Part shown: one piece after another, positions 33,211 to 41,606 of the stretch | How the letters are laid out: every line of letters starts with the position of its first letter | How positions within the stretch are numbered: position 1 is the stretch's first letter | DNA from: JACCYI01 sp963828075 | GTDB taxonomy: Bacteria > Actinomycetota > Thermoleophilia > Solirubrobacterales > Solirubrobacteraceae | Direction: 5' to 3' | Length of the DNA stretch: 64,000 bases | Assembly: GCA_963828075.1 (NCBI GenBank) | Contig: CAWHDH010000021.1 | Location: 3,534,001-3,598,000 of the forward strand | Made by a program: the position numbers and the translations under genes | The notes under the pieces: model-generated | The model's database searches: none | What the model was told of the DNA's origin: nothing | The model's input: only the letters and a program-made list of their open reading frames with translations

Positions 33211-34325
33211 GGCTGCTCGTCATCGGCATCGGCGCCGGCATCTGGCAGTTCCACCGCCCGGCCGTCGGGAGCATCGGCGCCCGTGTGGTGGGCGTCCACG
33301 ACGTGGACTCCGACCGCGCGCAGGCCGCGGCCGCCGAGCTCGGCTGCCGCGCCGCCGGCGACCTCGACGAGCTGCTCACCGTCGACGCCGACGTCGCGCT
33401 GATCCTCGCCCCGCACCCGCTGCACGCGGAGCTGACGCTGGCCTGTTTGCGCGCCGGCCTCCACGTCCTGGTCGAGAAGCCGATGGCGATCACGCCCGCG
33501 CAGGCCGACCGGATGGTCGAGGCGGCGGTGCGCGCGGGGCGGATGCTCGCGGTCTGCCTCCAGCACCGGACCCGGCCGGAGGTCGTCGAGGCCGGGCGGA
33601 TCCTGCGCGCGGGGCTGCTCGGCGACCTGCGGCGCGCCGACCTGCTCGCGACGTGGCCGCGACGCACCAGCTACTTCCGGACGGCCGCCTGGCGCGGCAC
33701 CTGGGCGGGCGAGGGCGGCGGCATCCTGATCAACCAGGGCCACCACGACCTCGACCTGCTCTGCCACCTGGCGGGCCTGCCGGCGTCGGTCATCGCGCGC
33801 ACGCGCGCCGCGATGCACCCGATCGAGACCGAGGACACCGCGCACGGCCTCCTCGAGTGGGATGGCGGCGCACTCGGCTCGATCCACATCTCGACCGCCG
33901 AGGCCGACGAGGCCCAGCGCCTCGAGCTGACGGGGACGCGCGGCCGGCTGCGCCTGCTGCCGGGCCGCCTCGAGTTCTGGCGCGGCGCCGAGGACTTCCG
34001 CGAGTACGCCGCGGCCGCCGGCGATCCCTACGCGCCCCCGAGCTTCGAGCATCTCATCCCGGTGGCCGGCGAGCCGCCGGATCTCGTGTCGATGTACCGC
34101 GCGCTGTACCGCAACCTCGTCGCTGCGCTCGCGGGCTCCGAGCCCCTGATCGCGCCGGCGCACGAGGCGGCGCGCACGGTCGAGCTGACGGCCTCGCTGA
34201 TCATGGCGGGGCAGCTCGGCACGCCGGTCACGCCGCCGCTGGACCGGGCGGCGTACACGCAGCTGGTGGACGGCCTGGCGCAGGCTCGCCCCGCCGCCGG
34301 CGCAGAGCAGGAGGCGCGCGCATGA
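33207..34325 (+). CDS. Gfo/Idh/MocA family oxidoreductase (second)
   Basis: A 372-residue sugar oxidoreductase. The Rossmann start is LVIGIGAGIWQFH, EKPMAITPAQADRM carries the signature Lys, and GGILINQGHHDLDLLCHLAG gives the His/Asp site. It differs clearly from the first oxidoreductase, so the two are not recent duplicates and may act at different positions or in opposite directions of a keto-sugar cycle. ATG 33207 overlaps the isomerase stop. The C-terminal 20 residues are Ala/Gln/Glu-rich. The binding protein gene follows 46 nt downstream. Confidence 0.9.
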   Translation: MRLLVIGIGAGIWQFHRPAVGSIGARVVGVHDVDSDRAQAAAAELGCRAAGDLDELLTVDADVALILAPHPLHAELTLACLRAGLHVLVEKPMAITPAQADRMVEAAVRAGRMLAVCLQHRTRPEVVEAGRILRAGLLGDLRRADLLATWPRRTSYFRTAAWRGTWAGEGGGILINQGHHDLDLLCHLAGLPASVIARTRAAMHPIETEDTAHGLLEWDGGALGSIHISTAEADEAQRLELTGTRGRLRLLPGRLEFWRGAEDFREYAAAAGDPYAPPSFEHLIPVAGEPPDLVSMYRALYRNLVAALAGSEPLIAPAHEAARTVELTASLIMAGQLGTPVTPPLDRAAYTQLVDGLAQARPAAGAEQEARA

Positions 34326-34371
34326 CGGCACGGCGGCGCTCAAGGGTCAACAGACGATGGAGGGGAGCACG

Positions 34372-35649
34372 ATGTTCGGACGAGCACGGCGGCTGAAGGC
34401 CGTCCTGCCGCTGGCGCTGGCCGTCACGGCCTTGGCGCTGGCGGGCTGCGGCGGCGATGACGGGGCCGACGACGGCGGGGGCGCGAAGAGCGGCGACGCG
34501 AGCCTGACGTGGTGGGACTACTTCGGCTACTCGCCGGCGTCCGACGGCGCGATGAAGGACCTCATCACCCGCTATCAGGCAGCCAACAAGGGCGTGAAGA
34601 TCAAGCGCTCCGCGATCGCCTACCCCGACTTCTTCACCAAGCTCAACCAGGGCGTCGCCTCGCACACCGTGCCGGACATCGTCGCCGTCGACGCCGGGAC
34701 GATCCCCTCCTACGCCAAGCAGGGCGCGTTCGCGGACCTGTCGAAGTACACCGACGGCTGGGACGTGATGGACCAGTTCCTGCCGACGGTCGCCGAGACG
34801 GTCAAGGTCGACGGCAAGACCTACGGCGTCCCGTTCCGCTCCAACGCGCTGGTGCTCTGGTACCGGCCCGACGTCCTCGAGAAGGCCGGCGTCGCCTCGC
34901 CGCCCACGAACTGGGAGGAGTTGCGCGCGGCCGCCAAGGGCGCCACGTCGGACAAGACCGCCGGCCTCTGCTTCCCGGGCAACAAGACCGAGGCCACGAC
35001 CTTCATCTTCCTGAGCTTCCTGTGGCAGGCCGGGGGCGACCTCGAGTCGATGGGCGACGACGCCAGCGTCCAGGCGTTCGCGATGCTCGACGGGCTGATG
35101 AAGGAGAAGGGCGTGCCGAAGTCGGTCATCCAGTGGGCGTGGGACGACGTCGCGAGCCAGTTCGCCTCGGGCGGCTGCTCGATGATGATCGCCGGCCCGT
35201 GGGTCTACGGCGGCGTCGAGAAGGCGAAGTTCGATTGGAAGGTCGCCGAGGTCCCGTCCGGTCCCGCCGGCAACAACGCCACGCCGCTCGGCGGCGAGGC
35301 GTGGACGGTCGGCGCGAACTCGAAGAACGTCGAGGCGGCCTGGAAGCTCATCCAGTGGCTGTCCAAGACCGAGAACAGCGCCAAGCAGATCCTCGAGGGG
35401 ACGCAGAGCTTCCCGAACCGCAAGGACCAGATGGACCTGCCCGAGGCCGAGTGGAGCGACATCGTCCCGACGGTCTCCAAGGCGATCGAGCACTCCCGCT
35501 CGCGCGTCAAGTACGGGCCGAAGTACACGCAGATCTCCAACGCCGTCGCCGCGTCGGTGCAGGGCGTGCTGACCGGCCAGAAGTCGCCGCAGGACGCGGC
35601 GGCCGAAACCAAGGCGGCGATCGCGCCGCTGCTCCCCCAGGGCGGCTAG
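34372..35649 (+). CDS. ABC sugar-binding lipoprotein (CUT1 family)
   Basis: A 425-residue extracytoplasmic sugar-binding protein. A basic N-terminus and the lipobox ALAGC (about residue 24) are followed by a Gly/Asp-rich linker. The mature part has LTWWDYFGYSP, HTVPDIVAVDAGTIPSYAKQGAFADLSKY, TYGVPFRSNALVLWYRPDVLEKAGV and GGCSMMIAGPWVYGG, all typical of family 1 carbohydrate-binding lipoproteins. ATG 34372 is preferred over ATG 34357 because GGAGGGGAG lies just upstream. It feeds the two permeases encoded directly downstream. Confidence 0.93.
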   Translation: MFGRARRLKAVLPLALAVTALALAGCGGDDGADDGGGAKSGDASLTWWDYFGYSPASDGAMKDLITRYQAANKGVKIKRSAIAYPDFFTKLNQGVASHTVPDIVAVDAGTIPSYAKQGAFADLSKYTDGWDVMDQFLPTVAETVKVDGKTYGVPFRSNALVLWYRPDVLEKAGVASPPTNWEELRAAAKGATSDKTAGLCFPGNKTEATTFIFLSFLWQAGGDLESMGDDASVQAFAMLDGLMKEKGVPKSVIQWAWDDVASQFASGGCSMMIAGPWVYGGVEKAKFDWKVAEVPSGPAGNNATPLGGEAWTVGANSKNVEAAWKLIQWLSKTENSAKQILEGTQSFPNRKDQMDLPEAEWSDIVPTVSKAIEHSRSRVKYGPKYTQISNAVAASVQGVLTGQKSPQDAAAETKAAIAPLLPQGG

Positions 35650-36650
35650 TGACCCACGTCCAGCCCTCGCCGGCACCGGGTCGCTCCGCCCCCCAGGAGG
35701 GGCGGCCGCGGGCCGGCGGGGGAGCGGCGAAGCGGGGCGGCGACCGCCGCCCCGCGCGGTCCCCGCGGCGCATCCTCCGCGGGCTGGGTCCCTACCTGTT
35801 CGTCGCGCCGGCGCTGATCTTCCTGGCCGCGCTCGTCGTCTATCCGATCTTCCTCAACATCGTCATGTCCTTCCAGGACCGGACGCTGGCGAACCTGGTG
35901 GACGGCTCGGCGCCATGGGTCGGGACCGCGAACTACGACGTGGCCTTCTCGACGCCGTCGTTCCGCGCCGCGGCCGTCCACTCCGTGGTGGCGACGCTCG
36001 TGGCGGTCTCCTGCCAGCTCGTCATCGGGCTGGGCCTCGCGCTCTTCTACTTCCGCCAGTTCCCGGGCGCGCGGGTGCTGCGCTCGATGTTCCTGATCAC
36101 CTACGCGATCCCGATGGTCGTCAGCGCCCAGGTCTTCCGCTGGATGCTCGACGGCCGCGGACTGGTCAACTGGGCGCTCCAGGGCCTCGGCCTGTCGTCG
36201 GACCCGACCTTCTGGCTGTCGGACCTGACGCTCGCGCTGCCCGCGCTGATCGTCATCCAGATCTGGCTCGGCGTCCCGTTCACGATGGTCAACATCCTCG
36301 CCGGGCTCACGACGATCCCGCGCGACCTGCACGACGCGGCGGCGATCGACGGCGCGACCGCCTGGCAGCGCTTCCGCGACATCACCTGGCCGCTGCTCCG
36401 GCCGACGGTGCTCGCCTCCGCGGTGCTCAGCCTGATCTTCTGGTTCAAGACCTTCGACCTGGTCTGGATCACCACGCAGGGCGGCCCCGGGACGGCGACC
36501 GAGATCCTCCCGACGCTGGCCTACCGGACCGCGTTCATCGACTTCAACTTCGGGCAGGGCGCGGCGATCCTCAACCTCGTCTTCCTCGCCTGCTTCGTCC
36601 TCTCGCTGCTCTACATCTTCAGCCTGCGACGGGAGGCGCGATACGCATGA
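35649..36650 (+). CDS. Carbohydrate ABC transporter permease (MalF/UgpA type)
   Basis: A 333-residue permease with six transmembrane segments after a Pro/Arg/Gly-rich cytosolic N-terminus of about 45 residues. The EAA loop for ATPase contact reads LHDAAAIDGATAWQRFRDITWPLLRP. The terminal helix and basic end fit MalF/UgpA-like subunits. GTG 35649 shares one base with the binding-protein stop (TAGTG). The second permease overlaps its stop by 4 nt. The long basic N-terminal tail is unusual. Confidence 0.93.
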   Translation: MTHVQPSPAPGRSAPQEGRPRAGGGAAKRGGDRRPARSPRRILRGLGPYLFVAPALIFLAALVVYPIFLNIVMSFQDRTLANLVDGSAPWVGTANYDVAFSTPSFRAAAVHSVVATLVAVSCQLVIGLGLALFYFRQFPGARVLRSMFLITYAIPMVVSAQVFRWMLDGRGLVNWALQGLGLSSDPTFWLSDLTLALPALIVIQIWLGVPFTMVNILAGLTTIPRDLHDAAAIDGATAWQRFRDITWPLLRPTVLASAVLSLIFWFKTFDLVWITTQGGPGTATEILPTLAYRTAFIDFNFGQGAAILNLVFLACFVLSLLYIFSLRREARYA

Positions 36651-37471
36651 CCCGCACGCGCGTCTGGTCGACGGTCGTCGGCGTCCTGCTGCTGGCCATC
36701 TACCTGTTCCCGATCTACTGGATGGTCACGGCGACGTTCAAGTCGCAGACCGACATGTTCGCGAGCCCGCCGCAGCTCGTCCCGACCCATCCCGAGACGA
36801 CGACGTGGACGGAGAAGATCTTCAACGACCCGCGGGTGTTCGACTACATCCAGAACACCGCGGTGGTAGGGATCGGCGTGATGGTGCTCACGCTGGTGCT
36901 GGCGGCCCCGGCCGCCTACGCGCTGGCGAAGCTGCCGCTGCGCGGCAAGACCGCGCTGATGCTGTTCAACCTCTCGAGCATGATGCTGCCGGCGATCATG
37001 CTGGCGACGCCGCTGTTCGTCGTCTTCAGCAAGATCGGCCTGTCCGACAGCCTGTTCGGCCTGATCATCGCCGACACGACGCTGACGCTGCCCTACGCGA
37101 TCGTCCTGCTGCGGCCGACGTTCGCGTCGATCCCCAAGGACCTGGCGGAGGCGGCGCAGATCGACGGATCCTCGCCGCTTGGCGCGTTCTGGCGGATCAT
37201 CCTGCCGCTCGCCCGCCCGGGGATCGCGACGGTGGCGGTGCTGTCGTTCCTGTGGGCGTGGGGCGACCTCGTCTTCGCGCTGACGCTGACCACGAGCGAG
37301 TCCAAGCGCGTCGTCACCACCGGCCTCGCGAACTTCTTCGGCCAGAACACGACCGACTGGGGCGCGGCGATGGCGTTCTCGACGCTCGCCATGCTGCCGC
37401 CGCTGCTGCTGTTCGTGCTCGCCCAGCGTCAGGTGATGGCGGGGCTGCTGGCGGGCGGGACCAAGGGGTAG
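36647..37471 (+). CDS. Carbohydrate ABC transporter permease (MalG/UgpE type)
   Basis: A 274-residue permease with six transmembrane segments. Typical features: VLLLAIYLFPIYWMVTATFK at the start, YALAKLPLRGKTAL, the EAA loop LAEAAQIDGSSPLGAFWRIILPLARPG and a C-terminal RQVMAGLLAGGTKG that enters the ATPase in MalG relatives. ATG 36647 overlaps the first permease stop. It is the last gene of the isomerase operon; no ATPase follows, only the convergent sigma factor gene 8 bp away. Confidence 0.94.
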   Translation: MTRTRVWSTVVGVLLLAIYLFPIYWMVTATFKSQTDMFASPPQLVPTHPETTTWTEKIFNDPRVFDYIQNTAVVGIGVMVLTLVLAAPAAYALAKLPLRGKTALMLFNLSSMMLPAIMLATPLFVVFSKIGLSDSLFGLIIADTTLTLPYAIVLLRPTFASIPKDLAEAAQIDGSSPLGAFWRIILPLARPGIATVAVLSFLWAWGDLVFALTLTTSESKRVVTTGLANFFGQNTTDWGAAMAFSTLAMLPPLLLFVLAQRQVMAGLLAGGTKG

Positions 37472-37479
37472 CGCGCGGC

Positions 37480-38931
37480 TCAGCCGCCCTCGGGGTCGTC
37501 GGAACCGGAGCCGGACGATCCCGAGCCCGAGGAACCGGACCCCGAGGAACCCGACCCCGACGAGCCCGACCCGGAGGAGCCGGACCCGGACGAGCCCGAG
37601 CCCGACGAGTCCGGTGTCGGCGTGGGGGTGACGGGGACGGGATCGCGCGAGCCTGGGCCTGAGTTGGAGCCGGAGGAGCCTGATCCGGAGGAGCCGGACG
37701 AGCCCGAACCGGATGAGTCGGTCTCGCCCGATCCCGGCCCGGAGGAGTCGGTGCGGGGCTCCGGGACCGGGTCGTCGGAGCCCGAGCCGGAGCCCGAGCG
37801 GCCGCTGCCGGAGGAGCCGGACCCCGAGCCCGAGGAGTCGTCGGCTGAGCCCGGTCCGGAGGAGTCGGAGGGGGCGTCGTCGCCGCGCGAACCCGACCCG
37901 CTCGATGGCCCGGGACCCGGCCCCGAGGAGTCCGAGCGATCCTCGTCGCCACCGGACGGCCCGCTGCGGTCGTCGCCGTCGCTGCCCTCCGAACGGCCCC
38001 GGCGGCGCCGCCCGTCGTCGCCGGCGGAGCGACCACGGCGGCGCTCGCCGCCCCGATCGTCGTCGCCCGAGGCCGGGTCGACTGGCGCGCTCGCCGGGGC
38101 GACAGCGCCCGCCGGGGCCGCGACCTGGCCCGCCGGCTGCGCCGGCGCGGACACCCGGGCCTGCGGCGGCCTGGCGTCGGAATGCTCGATCCGATCGACG
38201 ATCGCCGGCCCGCCGGCGACCCCGCCCGCCACCACGGCCACCGTCGCGACCTTCGCGGCCAGGATCCCGCCCGCGGCGGCACCCCCTCCCATGGCAAGCT
38301 CGGCGATGCGCGAGGACACGGGCTCGGCGCGCGTCGCGGCGCTCGCCAGCCAGGTGACGACCGGCAGCGGGGTGATCGCCGTCGCGGCCGCCCGCAGGGT
38401 CACCCGGGCGCGGTGAACCAGCTGCCGGACGGCACCCTCGGACAGCCCGAGCTCGACGGCGACCTCGTGCTGGGAGCGACCCTCGACGGCCGTCTGCAGG
38501 AGCACGTCGCGCTGGCGCTCGGGGAGCGCGGCGAGGCTGGTGAGCGTCTCGCGCATGACCGCCTTGCGCTCGGCCTCCTCGGCCGGGCCCTCCGATCCCG
38601 CCAGCGAGTCGGCGAGCTCCTCGAAGTCATAGCCGGGCGAGCGCCGGACGTTCAGCGCGGTGTTGTGGGCGATCCGGTGCAGCCACGGGCGCAGCTCGCG
38701 CACCTCGTCGCCGCGCTGCAACGCGCGCCACGCCGCCATGAACGCCTGCTGCACGGCGTCCTCGCCGCGGGCGTCCCCGGCGATCCGGCGGCACGCCCGC
38801 AGCAGGGGCCGCCGGTAGCGCTCGACGATCGCCTCGAAGGCCGGCTCGCTACCGCTGCGCGCCAGCGCCAGGAGCCGGGCGTCGGTCTGCGTCCGCAGCA
38901 GCGTGAGGGAGAAGGAGTGGGCTGGGCTCAT
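37480..38931 (-). CDS. ECF-type sigma factor with membrane segment and Ser-Gly-rich tail
   Basis: A 483-residue protein. Residues about 25-95 are sigma region 2 (FEAIVERYRRPLLRACRRI, ELRPWLHRIAHNTALN) and about 125-180 region 4 (LPERQRDVLLQTAVEGRSQHEVAVELGLSEGAVRQLVHRAR). After a Gly/Ala hydrophobic stretch at about 215-245 that could cross the membrane comes a Pro/Ala linker. The last about 190 residues are Asp/Arg-rich and then SGSGSSGSG repeats that would be extracytoplasmic. Sigma factors fused to membrane and surface tails exist, and membrane tethering could replace an anti-sigma. No separate anti-sigma gene is adjacent. It follows the L,D-transpeptidase gene by 39 nt. Confidence 0.88.
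   Translation of the reverse strand: MSPAHSFSLTLLRTQTDARLLALARSGSEPAFEAIVERYRRPLLRACRRIAGDARGEDAVQQAFMAAWRALQRGDEVRELRPWLHRIAHNTALNVRRSPGYDFEELADSLAGSEGPAEEAERKAVMRETLTSLAALPERQRDVLLQTAVEGRSQHEVAVELGLSEGAVRQLVHRARVTLRAAATAITPLPVVTWLASAATRAEPVSSRIAELAMGGGAAAGGILAAKVATVAVVAGGVAGGPAIVDRIEHSDARPPQARVSAPAQPAGQVAAPAGAVAPASAPVDPASGDDDRGGERRRGRSAGDDGRRRRGRSEGSDGDDRSGPSGGDEDRSDSSGPGPGPSSGSGSRGDDAPSDSSGPGSADDSSGSGSGSSGSGRSGSGSGSDDPVPEPRTDSSGPGSGETDSSGSGSSGSSGSGSSGSNSGPGSRDPVPVTPTPTPDSSGSGSSGSGSSGSGSSGSGSSGSGSSGSGSSGSGSDDPEGG
37483..37980 (-). repeat. DNA encoding Ser-Gly-Ser repeats of the sigma factor
   Basis: Tandem-like 9- to 18-bp units encode repeating SGSGSSGSG, interrupted by short spacers with Pro/Asp/Thr. 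The repetition makes length variation by slippage likely. The encoded tail is a low-complexity, flexible linker. Confidence 0.7.
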
Positions 38932-38970
38932 CTGGCGTCAACTCAGGTGACACGCCGGACCTACCCAACG

Positions 38971-39717
38971 TTACGCGCGGACGAAGACCGGCGTGCCGAG
39001 CGGGACGCGTTCGATGAGGTACTCGAGGTCGCGTTTGTGCGCGCGCATACACCCGAGCGACACGGCCTGGCCGATCGACGCGGGTTGCGGAGTGCCGTGG
39101 ATGGCGAGCCGGTCGCCGCCCGGCCATCCCGGGACGAGCTTCGTCTGGTGCCCGGTCAGCGCGATCGCGCAGCAGCCGTAGGGCGAGTCGGCCCGCGCCG
39201 GGCGCAGGCGGTCGGTCACCGCGAAGCGGCCGACCGGCGTGGGATTCGTCGGGCGCCCGACGGCGATGCTCGCCTGCCGCAGGATGGCCCTACCGCGGCG
39301 CAGCGTGAGCCGCCGCGCCGAGCGATCGACGTACAGCGCATAGTCCGTGCCCGTCAGCCGCGCGCGGCTCGCCGGGATCCAGGCGAGCTTCCCGTTGGCC
39401 CGCTGGGTGACGACGACCTGCAGCCACGCCCCGCGGCGGCGGACCACGCTCAGCGCGGTGCGCGAGCCGAACTCGGTGCGGGTCCGGATCTTCGCCACGG
39501 CTCGGCCGCCCGGAGCGCGGCGGAGCATCGTCGGCCGGCGCAGGTGGGCGATCAGGTAGCGGCCGGTCGGGCGCGCGGCCTTCGCGGGCGCCGGGGCCGG
39601 CTCGGCGGCCGGGGTGAAGCTCGGCGCCGCGGCCGGGGCGGCGGCGATCGGCGCCTCGGCGTCGGCACCGCAGCCGGCGATGGCGAACCCGACGAGAAGC
39701 AGGATGGTGCGGCGCAC
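38971..39717 (-). CDS. L,D-transpeptidase (YkuD) lipoprotein
   Basis: A 248-residue cell-wall cross-linking enzyme. The signal peptide has lipobox GFAIAGC (Cys 16). An Ala/Pro linker and an SH3-like region (about 50-115) precede the YkuD domain: YALYVDRSARRLTLRRG, TPVGRFAVTD, LAIHGTPQPASIG and the catalytic SLGCMRAH. It forms 3-3 peptidoglycan links or attaches proteins. The start is GTG 39717; a GATACT hexamer 6 nt upstream may be its -10. The sigma factor gene follows, so it may belong to an envelope-stress pair. Confidence 0.92.
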   Translation of the reverse strand: MRRTILLLVGFAIAGCGADAEAPIAAAPAAAPSFTPAAEPAPAPAKAARPTGRYLIAHLRRPTMLRRAPGGRAVAKIRTRTEFGSRTALSVVRRRGAWLQVVVTQRANGKLAWIPASRARLTGTDYALYVDRSARRLTLRRGRAILRQASIAVGRPTNPTPVGRFAVTDRLRPARADSPYGCCAIALTGHQTKLVPGWPGGDRLAIHGTPQPASIGQAVSLGCMRAHKRDLEYLIERVPLGTPVFVRA

Positions 39718-39732
39718 GCCGTCAGTATCGGC

Positions 39733-40518
39733 TCAAGTGGCCGCCGGCAAGAGCGGTTCGAGCCGGTCGCGGGCGTCGTCGAGGCCGATGCGCGCCAGGA
39801 GCTCGTCGGCGAGCGCCAGGTAGTCCGCCCCGAGGTCCGGCCGGTGGTCGAGGATCGAGCGGGCCTGCTCGGCGGACTCCGCGTACGCGATCGAGGCGCG
39901 GATCACCGTGTCGAAGACCTTCTCGCCGAAATGCGCGCGCAGCGATTCGAAGGCCTCGCGCGAGTGCACCGTCCGCATGTCGGCGATGTTGAGCACGACG
40001 CCGAGCCACTCGAGGTCGTCGTTGTAGTACTCCTTCGCCTGCGAGACGACCTCGAGCGCCCCCTCGACGCCCTGCATCGCGAAGTACTGCGCCTCGGAGG
40101 AGATCAGCGCCCAGTCGGCGGCCACGAGGCCGTTGATGGTGAGCAGGCCGAGAGCGGGCGGGCAGTCGATGAGGATGATGTCGTGCGACTTGCGCGCCTC
40201 CCTGAGCGCCTTGCGCAGGACGAGCTCGCGCCCCATCTTCCCCGACAGCGACCGCTCGGCCTCGGCGAGGTTCGGCGTCGCGGGCACGATCCCGTCGTGG
40301 ATCGCCTCGCGAAGCTTGTAATCACCCGACAGGACGTCGGCGATCGTCGGCGAAGCGTCGGGCGGCACGTCGAAGTAGTCCGACAGGTTGCCCTGTGGAT
40401 CGAGGTCGACGCACAACACGTCGAGGCCGACGCGCCGCAGCACGTCGGCCAGCGTGCGTACCGCCGTCGTCTTCCCGGTCCCGCCCTTGAGCGAGAGAAC
40501 AGCGATGGTCTCGGCCAT
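39733..40518 (-). CDS. ParA family ATPase
   Basis: A 261-residue deviant-Walker ATPase. VLSLKGGTGKTTAVRTLADVL is the P-loop with the signature Lys, VDLDPQGNLSDYF is motif A', and IILIDCPPALGLLTINGLVAADWALI is Walker B. Length and ending match Soj/ParA-type partition or positioning ATPases. No ParB or parS-like site is nearby; instead an FHA-domain gene lies 19 nt upstream. It might position a cell-envelope or signalling complex rather than a chromosome; this is inference. ATG 40518 lies 10 nt after TATTGT (40529-40534, minus), so a leaderless transcript is possible. Confidence 0.92.
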   Translation of the reverse strand: MAETIAVLSLKGGTGKTTAVRTLADVLRRVGLDVLCVDLDPQGNLSDYFDVPPDASPTIADVLSGDYKLREAIHDGIVPATPNLAEAERSLSGKMGRELVLRKALREARKSHDIILIDCPPALGLLTINGLVAADWALISSEAQYFAMQGVEGALEVVSQAKEYYNDDLEWLGVVLNIADMRTVHSREAFESLRAHFGEKVFDTVIRASIAYAESAEQARSILDHRPDLGADYLALADELLARIGLDDARDRLEPLLPAAT

Positions 40519-40528
40519 GAAGGCCGTG

Positions 40529-40534
40529 ACAATA
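40529..40534 (-). promoter_or_regulatory. -10 box TATTGT, possible leaderless parA start
   Basis: On the minus strand TATTGT is 10 nt upstream of ATG 40518, within the 19-nt gap after the FHA gene. Confidence 0.4.
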
Positions 40535-40537
40535 CGA

Positions 40538-41017
40538 CTACTCCGTGAGGACGGCCTCGGGCGGGTCGACGGCCGAGCCGACGGTCGCGGTGTCGAGGTA
40601 GTGGAGGCTGTGGCGCCCCACGGTGATCTGATCGCCGTCCGACAGCGGGCTCCACTCCACGCGCCGGCCGTTGACGAAGACCCCGTTGAGCGACCGGTCG
40701 TCGAGGACGCGGACGCCGTCGGCCTGGTTGACCACCAGCGCATGACGGCGCGAAACCGTCGCGTCGTCGAAGCGGACGTCCGCGGAGAGCGAGCGCCCGA
40801 TCCGCGTCCATTCGCCGGCCAGCGGGACGACGAGCTGGTTGCCCGATTCCTCGTAGGCGAGGTACTTGCCGGGCACGGTCAGCTCGGCGCGCCGGACGTC
40901 GACCCACTCGGGCCGCCCCTGGCGTTCGGGCTCCTGCGGCGTCACTGGGACGGCGTCGGCGCCGGCCACGGGCAGCGTGCCCGTGCGGGCGGCGTCGTTG
41001 ACGTTCTGTGAGTCCAT
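40538..41017 (-). CDS. FHA domain protein
   Basis: A 159-residue protein whose C-terminal about 95 residues are a forkhead-associated phosphothreonine-binding domain: WTRIGRSLSADVRFDDATVSRRHALVV, then DRSLNGVFVNGRRV and LSDGDQITVG. The N-terminal about 60 residues are polar and end in YLAYEESGNQLVVPL. FHA proteins read Thr phosphorylation by Ser/Thr kinases. ATG 41017 is chosen for AGGAGAG upstream. It is followed closely by the ParA gene, so the pair may link kinase signalling to positioning. Confidence 0.92.
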   Translation of the reverse strand: MDSQNVNDAARTGTLPVAGADAVPVTPQEPERQGRPEWVDVRRAELTVPGKYLAYEESGNQLVVPLAGEWTRIGRSLSADVRFDDATVSRRHALVVNQADGVRVLDDRSLNGVFVNGRRVEWSPLSDGDQITVGRHSLHYLDTATVGSAVDPPEAVLTE

Positions 41018-41123
41018 TGAAGCTCTCCTTTTCGGCGCGCCGAGATGTCTGCGCGACCGCTCCGGCGACCCCTCTCCCTGACTCAGCATAGGCGTCCCGT
41101 CAACGGGAGGAGGTAACCGGCGG

Positions 41124-41408
41124 GTGACGAACTGGACTCAGACCATGCCCCTCATCGCCCGGAACCAGCCGCCGATCGAGGAGATGCTCCTGCGCAAGAG
41201 CGTCGGGGCCCTCGCGTCGCGGAGCCACCGCTGCGTCCACTGCCGCCGCACCCCGCTGGTCGGCGAACGGGTCTACCTCTACGCGGTCGCCGCCGGCGAG
41301 CGGCTCGTGTGCGAGCTGTGCCGTCCGCTGCGCCGCGAGGCGCCGACGCGCTCGCAGATCGTCCACTCCGCCGAGCACGACCGCTGCGTGCGCCGCCGCG
41401 CCGCCTGA
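41124..41408 (+). CDS. Small zinc-ribbon-like protein
   Basis: A 94-residue protein with two Cys pairs, CVHCRRTPLVGERVYLY and CELCRPLRRE, that likely bind one zinc. The conserved Arg/His-rich ending (VHSAEHDRCVRR) suggests a small nucleic-acid or protein adaptor, but I cannot name a family function. Start GTG 41124 with GGAGGAGG 10 nt upstream; ATG 41145 is an alternative. A CCCGT/ACGGG dyad at 41096-41107 overlaps the RBS and might modulate translation. It is alone on the plus strand, divergent from the FHA gene. Confidence 0.7.
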   Translation: MTNWTQTMPLIARNQPPIEEMLLRKSVGALASRSHRCVHCRRTPLVGERVYLYAVAAGERLVCELCRPLRREAPTRSQIVHSAEHDRCVRRRAA

Positions 41409-41424
41409 CGGCCGCCCGGAGCGA

Positions 41425-41591
41425 AAGGGCCTGCCAAAGAAGACGGGCACGTCCGGATGCGGCCTCAGACACTGCGCTGGATCGCCACCCGCACCCTCGA
41501 GAATGCCGGCGCATTCCCTTCGGATGCGTGCGACGCCCAGCTTGGTCTGAGACCACTCCGAACGGGCCCGCCTGTTCTTTGGCAGGCCCTT
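41425..41591. repeat. 167-bp fold-back element with 17-bp perfect inverted ends (element E)
   Basis: AAGGGCCTGCCAAAGAA (41425-41441) and its exact reverse complement (41575-41591) bound a region whose two about 81-nt arms remain recognisably complementary all the way to the centre. Shared blocks include CTCAGAC, and the central hairpin is AATGC-CGGC-GCATT (41502-41515). There is no transposase and no obvious target duplication. The last T of the right end is the first base of the TATGCT box before the SRPBCC gene. It resembles a miniature inverted-repeat element. Confidence 0.7.
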
Positions 41592-41596
41592 ATGCT
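41591..41596 (+). promoter_or_regulatory. -10 box TATGCT, leaderless SRPBCC start
   Basis: TATGCT is 10 nt upstream of GTG 41607. The box begins with the terminal base of the 167-bp fold-back element, so the element and promoter are physically joined. Confidence 0.45.
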
Positions 41597-41606
41597 TCGG
41601 CGCGCC

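Noticed and set aside
41457..41606. N-terminal extension of the SRPBCC protein through the fold-back repeat
   Set aside because: It reads through a palindrome with no family similarity. GTG 41607 fits both the family and the -10 box.
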